DNA from: JAIXWP01 sp965247015
Lineage (GTDB): Bacteria > Bacteroidota > Bacteroidia > Flavobacteriales_D > Sanyastnellaceae
DNA: 64,000 bases
NCBI GenBank assembly: GCA_965247015.1
Contig: CBDFGG010000004.1
Span: 248,001 to 312,000, forward strand
Direction: 5' to 3'
A program made the translations under genes and the position numbers. A model generated the notes under the pieces. The model was given only the letters and a program-made list of their open reading frames with translations, did no database searches and was not told where the DNA came from. Positions within the stretch are counted from its first letter, which is position 1, and each line of letters begins with the position of its first letter. Positions 60,877 through 64,000 of this stretch are shown piece after piece.

Positions 60877-61230
60877 TTACAAATATTTTTCTTGAATAAT
60901 TTCTTTCACTGAATCACGATTATCCTTCAAATCATGCTGAATAATTTCCCAAAGAATTTCATCATCCACATCAAAATATTCGTGGACAATAAAATTTCGC
61001 ATTGCATTCATGTGCTGCCAAGGCACTTGCTTGTATTGACGTTGAAATTTAAATGGAATGTGCTTAATGGACTCTCCCAATATTTCAAAATTTCGGATGA
61101 CCGCATCTCTGAGCATCGTATTGTCCACGAATTCCGCATACGATTTATTCTCTGTATAAAATAAAATTCTGTCCATGGCCTCTACCATGTCATGCAAGAA
61201 AAAATCAAATCTTCTTCTTGCTCTAATCAT
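60877..61230 (-). CDS. hepT: HepT-like (DUF86) protein
   Basis: 117 residues, all-helical HEPN fold. The active-site motif of HepT RNase toxins, R-x4-H-x-Y, is present as RNFIVHEYF at about 79-87. The MIRARRRFDFFLHDMVEAMDRI start and RNFEILGESIKHIP are typical of DUF86. In known systems HepT is an RNase kept inactive by AMPylation from its partner nucleotidyltransferase MntA. The partner gene is upstream with a 4-bp overlap, but its catalytic motif has decayed (see below). The aminopeptidase gene follows after 6 bp. Confidence 0.88.
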   Translation of the reverse strand: MIRARRRFDFFLHDMVEAMDRILFYTENKSYAEFVDNTMLRDAVIRNFEILGESIKHIPFKFQRQYKQVPWQHMNAMRNFIVHEYFDVDDEILWEIIQHDLKDNRDSVKEIIQEKYL

Positions 61231-61514
61231 ACAAAAGTGGTTTGATTTAGAATTTCATCCTTGAGAGCAGGCTTCAAAGACTTGGGAGTACAGATATCAA
61301 TGCGCATGAAAAGTTTCTTTTCAAGCCATTCTTTCATTTCAAAAAAACGCCATCCTAGAGGCTCATGAAATTCAACCAAAATATTTACTTCGCAATTCGC
61401 GGTGTGATGATGGTCAATATAATCTTCAAAAAAACCAATGCTCTTAACTCCCCATCTCCTTTCGAGATCGGGCTTGTATCTTCTGAGTTGATTGGCTAAT
61501 TCTGATTTTATCAT
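61227..61514 (-). CDS. mntA: MntA-like minimal nucleotidyltransferase with decayed active site
   Basis: 95 residues, matching the small nucleotidyltransferase partner of HepT: N-terminal LANQLRRYKPDLERRWGVKSIGFF, the strand VNILVEFHEPLGWRFFEM, and a C-terminal DICTPKSLKPALKDEIL. The catalytic pattern G-S-x10-D-x-D expected here is replaced: the G-S is G-F, the following basic/acidic region reads EDYIDHHHTANC, and the D-x-D pair is E-V-N. Enzyme activity is therefore doubtful. It overlaps hepT by 4 bp and the methyltransferase gene by 4 bp. Identification rests on the strand order and the HepT neighbour. Confidence 0.75.
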   Translation of the reverse strand: MIKSELANQLRRYKPDLERRWGVKSIGFFEDYIDHHHTANCEVNILVEFHEPLGWRFFEMKEWLEKKLFMRIDICTPKSLKPALKDEILNQTTFV

Positions 61515-62386
61515 TTCGTTCTAAATGATCTTCCAAATACTCCTAGTGGAAGTTTCACTCCGCTTTTTGCTTGTAAATACAATTCACCAATTTTCAAATC
61601 TTTTCCAGAAAACTCTTTGCAAAGGTTTTCAATCACAAGCGCTGAAAGACCTAGACTGTACGCGTTCAACACGAGGAAGTGTTCTTTTTCATCCAAAATT
61701 TTCAAGACATTTTCCATCATTTCTGCGATGTTGTCTTCCAACTTCCACTTCTCCCCTTTTGGTCCATGTCCAAATGCTGGAGGATCCAAAATAATTCCTT
61801 GATATTTATTTCCACGACGTTCTTCACGTTGAACAAACTTGAGCGCATCTTCCACCATCCAGCGGATATCGGTAAGATTACTCAATTGCATATTTTCATT
61901 TGCCCAGGTAACCACCTGCTTGATGCTATCCACGTGGGTCACCTCTCCCCCGCCCGCAGCGGCAGCCAAACTGGCACCGCCGGTATATGCGAATAGATTT
62001 AAGACCTTCGGCTTCGGAGTTTTCATGGCCTTCAAGGACTGCACAATAAAATCCCAATTCGCAGCTTGCTCTGGGAAAATACCAACGTGTTTGAATGAGG
62101 TCAATCCTAAACGGAAAGTAATATCTTCATCATTTGGTAGTCCATAGGAAATTTGCCACTGATCTGGCATTTTCTTCATCTTCTTCCACTCACCACTGTT
62201 GCTGTTTTTAGGAATGAATTTGATGTGTGCTTTTTTATTCCACTCATCATCACTCCATTTCTTTGGCCATACCGCCTGAGGCTCCGGACGAATGGTGATA
62301 TAATCACCAAAACGTTCCAATTTTTCAAAATCACCACAATCCAACAACTCGTAGTTCTTCCAATGCAGAGGAGTAATTAATTCCAT
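61511..62386 (-). CDS. Class I SAM-dependent methyltransferase (RlmI-like)
   Basis: 291 residues. The SAM-binding domain has VLNLFAYTGGASLAAAAGG (motif I), THVDSIKQVVTWANEN (motif II), WMVEDALKFVQREERR and the catalytic-type DPPAFGHGPKGEKWKLE. This DPP motif and the order match the RlmI/RlmK-like or PF10672 group acting on ribosomal RNA or related substrates. The N-terminal half is a beta-rich region (ITPLHWKNYELLDCGDFEKLERFG). The target is not certain. It precedes mntA with a 4-bp overlap, so the four genes down to the aminopeptidase look like one operon. Confidence 0.9.
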   Translation of the reverse strand: MELITPLHWKNYELLDCGDFEKLERFGDYITIRPEPQAVWPKKWSDDEWNKKAHIKFIPKNSNSGEWKKMKKMPDQWQISYGLPNDEDITFRLGLTSFKHVGIFPEQAANWDFIVQSLKAMKTPKPKVLNLFAYTGGASLAAAAGGGEVTHVDSIKQVVTWANENMQLSNLTDIRWMVEDALKFVQREERRGNKYQGIILDPPAFGHGPKGEKWKLEDNIAEMMENVLKILDEKEHFLVLNAYSLGLSALVIENLCKEFSGKDLKIGELYLQAKSGVKLPLGVFGRSFRTK

Positions 62387-62429
62387 TATCTTGTTATTCT
62401 AAGTGCAAACCTATGGTGAATCTACAAAA

Positions 62430-62462
62430 TTTGCTATTCCGTGGCTTACTTTTCTACCTTCG
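62430..62462 (+). promoter_or_regulatory. Promoter of the DUF2520/kdsC operon
   Basis: TTTG at 62430-62433, a 21-nt spacer and TACCTTCG at 62455-62462 (one mismatch to TAnnTTTG), 6 nt before the ATG at 62469. Confidence 0.5.
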
Positions 62463-62468
62463 CATTCG

Positions 62469-63236
62469 ATGAATTTCCCTAAAATAGCCATCATAGGAAC
62501 GGGCAATGTGGCTTGGCACTTGGCTCGTATGTTTGATTCCATTGGAAATCAAGCTTCCTATATCTATTCTAGAAATACGGACGCCTCTAAGGAATTCGCT
62601 CAAAATTTTAATCTTAAAATTATCCCAAGCCTCGATCTGATACCCGAAGATTGTGATATCTGTTTTCTTGCGGTAAAGGATGATGCGATTTCAGTTTTAT
62701 CAAAAGAAATAAAGACTTCGGCTCTTGTTGTTCACACCAGCGGCTCGACTTCATTGGATGAGTTAGAAAACAACCGAAAAGGTGTTGTTTGGACCGTTCA
62801 AAGTCTTCGAAAAGGGATTGATACTGAATACCATACCATCCCGCTTCTCATCGAATGCAATAATGAGGCAGATCGCACTTTGTTAGGCGCTATTTTTTCA
62901 AAAATTTCATCCTCTATTTTTTATAAAAATTCAGAGGAAAGATTGCAAGCCCATACCGCCGCTGTCATCACCAATAACTTCAGTAATCACCTTTATTCCA
63001 TTGCAAATAAGTTGCTGGATGAAGTGGGACTTCCTTTCGATCTAATGCTGCCACTAATTGAAGAAGAAACAAGAAAAATCAAACTCAATTCGCCTTCGGA
63101 AATTCAAACTGGACCAGCCATAAGACGTGATGAAATCACGATTGCAAAACAGCAAGAACTGCTTGCCAAAAATCTGCAGTGGCAAGCACTCTATAACATC
63201 ATGACCAATCTCATTCAAGAAAATAAAAATGATTAA
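62469..63236 (+). CDS. Rossmann-fold DUF2520 protein
   Basis: About 255 residues. The N-terminal dinucleotide-binding motif is KIAIIGTGNVAWHLARMF, followed by YSRNTDASKEFAQ and ICFLAVKDDAI; the C-terminal DUF2520 half is helical (HTAAVITNNFSNHLYSIANKLL, LPLIEEETRK). The layout resembles NADP-dependent 6-phosphogluconate/pyrroline-type reductases, substrate unknown. The frame opens to 62403, but ATG 62469 starts just before the Rossmann motif and fits the promoter. It overlaps kdsC by 8 bp, so they are likely co-translated. Confidence 0.9.
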   Translation: MNFPKIAIIGTGNVAWHLARMFDSIGNQASYIYSRNTDASKEFAQNFNLKIIPSLDLIPEDCDICFLAVKDDAISVLSKEIKTSALVVHTSGSTSLDELENNRKGVVWTVQSLRKGIDTEYHTIPLLIECNNEADRTLLGAIFSKISSSIFYKNSEERLQAHTAAVITNNFSNHLYSIANKLLDEVGLPFDLMLPLIEEETRKIKLNSPSEIQTGPAIRRDEITIAKQQELLAKNLQWQALYNIMTNLIQENKND

Positions 63237-63753
63237 GAATTATAAAGCTCAACTCAAGGAAATCGATACGTTCATCTTTGATGTGGATGGTGTTTTTACT
63301 GATAATATTGTTTATCTCACAGCCGACGGAGATCAAATGAGAACAGCCAATGTGCGAGATGGATACGCTGTTCAATTAGCAATTAAAAAAGGACTTCGTA
63401 TTGCTATTATTTCTGGTGGAAAAAATGAAGCTGTTCGCAAGCGATTTGAAATGCTCGGTGTGAAAGATATTTTTCTTGGATCTTCTGATAAAATCAAAAT
63501 CTACGAATCATACCTAGCGCAGCATAATATCAAGGAGGAGCACGTATGCTACATGGGGGATGACATTCCAGATTATCCTGTACTCAAGCGTGTTGGACTT
63601 CCTACATGTCCAGCAGATGCAGCACATGAGATCAGATCTGTTGCAACTTACATTTCTCCTCTTGGTGGTGGCCAAGGTTGTGTGAGAGATATTCTTGAAC
63701 AAGCACTTAAAATCAAAGGTCTTTGGATGACCGATGAAAGCGTGATTTGGTAA
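63229..63753 (+). CDS. kdsC: KdsC-type HAD phosphatase (3-deoxy-manno-octulosonate 8-phosphate phosphatase)
   Basis: 174 residues, the usual size. It has the HAD motif I FIFDVDGVFTDN, motif II IAIISGGK, and motif III/IV KIKIYESYL and CYMGDDIPDYPVLKRVG, with no cap domain, as in KdsC. The C-terminal ISPLGGGQGCVRDILEQ closes the family. The enzyme removes phosphate from KDO-8-phosphate in lipopolysaccharide core synthesis, in the cytoplasm, as a tetramer. It overlaps the DUF2520 gene by 8 bp. Confidence 0.92.
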   Translation: MIKNYKAQLKEIDTFIFDVDGVFTDNIVYLTADGDQMRTANVRDGYAVQLAIKKGLRIAIISGGKNEAVRKRFEMLGVKDIFLGSSDKIKIYESYLAQHNIKEEHVCYMGDDIPDYPVLKRVGLPTCPADAAHEIRSVATYISPLGGGQGCVRDILEQALKIKGLWMTDESVIW

Positions 63754-63754
63754 G

Positions 63755-64000
63755 CTATTTCGGTCTGTGGGCCTTTATAAATTTTGTAGGATCAAGATAT
63801 CCTGTTTGATCTTTCGAATAGCCCTGTCCCAAAGGCAGGGCTATTTTATTTCGTATTTCAAAATGGAGGTGTGACAAATAAATACCCTCTGCATTTCCGA
63901 TCGTTCCCAATTTTTGACCTCTGTTTAGAATATCTCCATTCTTCACGAATACGCTATCCATGTGCGCATATAGCGACTCTACTTGTTTTTCAGTATTATT
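63755..64000 (-). CDS. M23-family metallopeptidase, C-terminal part (5' end outside window)
   Basis: The frame is open to the right edge: 13 codons (ending YAH) precede the internal ATG at 63961. Motifs YAHMDSVFVKNGDILNRGQ and LSHLHFEIR are the zinc-binding histidine motifs of the LytM/M23 fold (HxH). These enzymes cut peptidoglycan cross-links or act as activators of amidases. The tail GYLDPTKFIKAHRPK ends the domain. It converges on kdsC with only one base between the two stop codons. Confidence 0.92.
   Translation of the reverse strand, partial: NNTEKQVESLYAHMDSVFVKNGDILNRGQKLGTIGNAEGIYLSHLHFEIRNKIALPLGQGYSKDQTGYLDPTKFIKAHRPK

Overview
The window is chromosomal DNA from a member of the Bacteroidota, most likely Flavobacteriales or a close relative. 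The evidence is: several type IX secretion system (T9SS) cargo proteins with type A or type B (gliding-motility/CHU_C) C-terminal domains; a PorP/SprF outer-membrane protein; Bacteroidota-restricted families (DUF4249, fused E1 alpha/beta dehydrogenase, long GAPDH); bacillithiol synthesis (BshA); and promoter -7 boxes of the TAnnTTTG type. The DNA is AT-rich and tightly packed: no gene-free gap exceeds 300 bases, and many neighbours overlap by 4 to 17 bases or abut. I saw no tRNA, rRNA, insertion sequence, prophage or CRISPR array. One structural RNA, the small SRP RNA, is present at about 41.4 kb.

Layout. 0-1.3 kb: 3' end of uvrA, then a lipoprotein MsrB. 1.3-6.0 kb (minus): an operon of an SprB-repeat type B cargo, a PorP/SprF protein and a small secreted protein that shares a domain with the cargo's N-terminus. 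6-12.3 kb: alpha/beta hydrolase, fused E1 dehydrogenase, a small AT-hook protein and two FAD oxidoreductases. 12.4-16.2 kb: a 1141-residue envelope protein with about 117-residue tandem repeats, overlapping aroQ. 16.2-22.8 kb (minus): PH-like membrane protein, bshA, a GH3/beta-lactamase fusion, cmk and ctlX. 22.9-26.5 kb: lipoprotein, small secreted protein, and an RnfD-like membrane protein overlapping a DUF2330 protein. 26.5-30.7 kb (minus): SPFH protein, GAPDH and an HtrA protease. 30.8-35.1 kb: DUF4249 lipoprotein, DUF983 protein and a lamin-tail type B cargo. 35.1-41.4 kb: ABC exporter, purB, MBL hydrolase, an unrecognised conserved protein and a YkgJ protein next to the SRP RNA. 41.6-46.5 kb: glycosyltransferase, a DGSC-repeat type A cargo and mnmA.

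46.6-58.9 kb is the most interesting stretch. It holds an ECF sigma factor overlapping a membrane protein built like an anti-sigma factor whose periplasmic part is PKD-PKD plus a degenerate type B CTD-like domain. A terminator and a 40-bp perfect palindrome at a promoter follow, then three giant type B cargo proteins. Two of these are tandem paralogs (CUB, P-domain, CUB, PKD, CTD). One of the pair carries an extra module of the kind arrayed eight times in the third protein. I infer that this may be a regulatory circuit tied to T9SS surface proteins, with the CTD-like domain acting as sensor.

59-64 kb: M1 aminopeptidase, a HepT/MntA-type pair with a decayed nucleotidyltransferase motif, a SAM methyltransferase, a DUF2520 protein overlapping KdsC, and the C-terminus of an M23 peptidase running off the edge.

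Start codons were moved inward from the longest reading frame where a signal peptide, Rossmann motif or -7 box decided it. Promoter and terminator calls are by eye.
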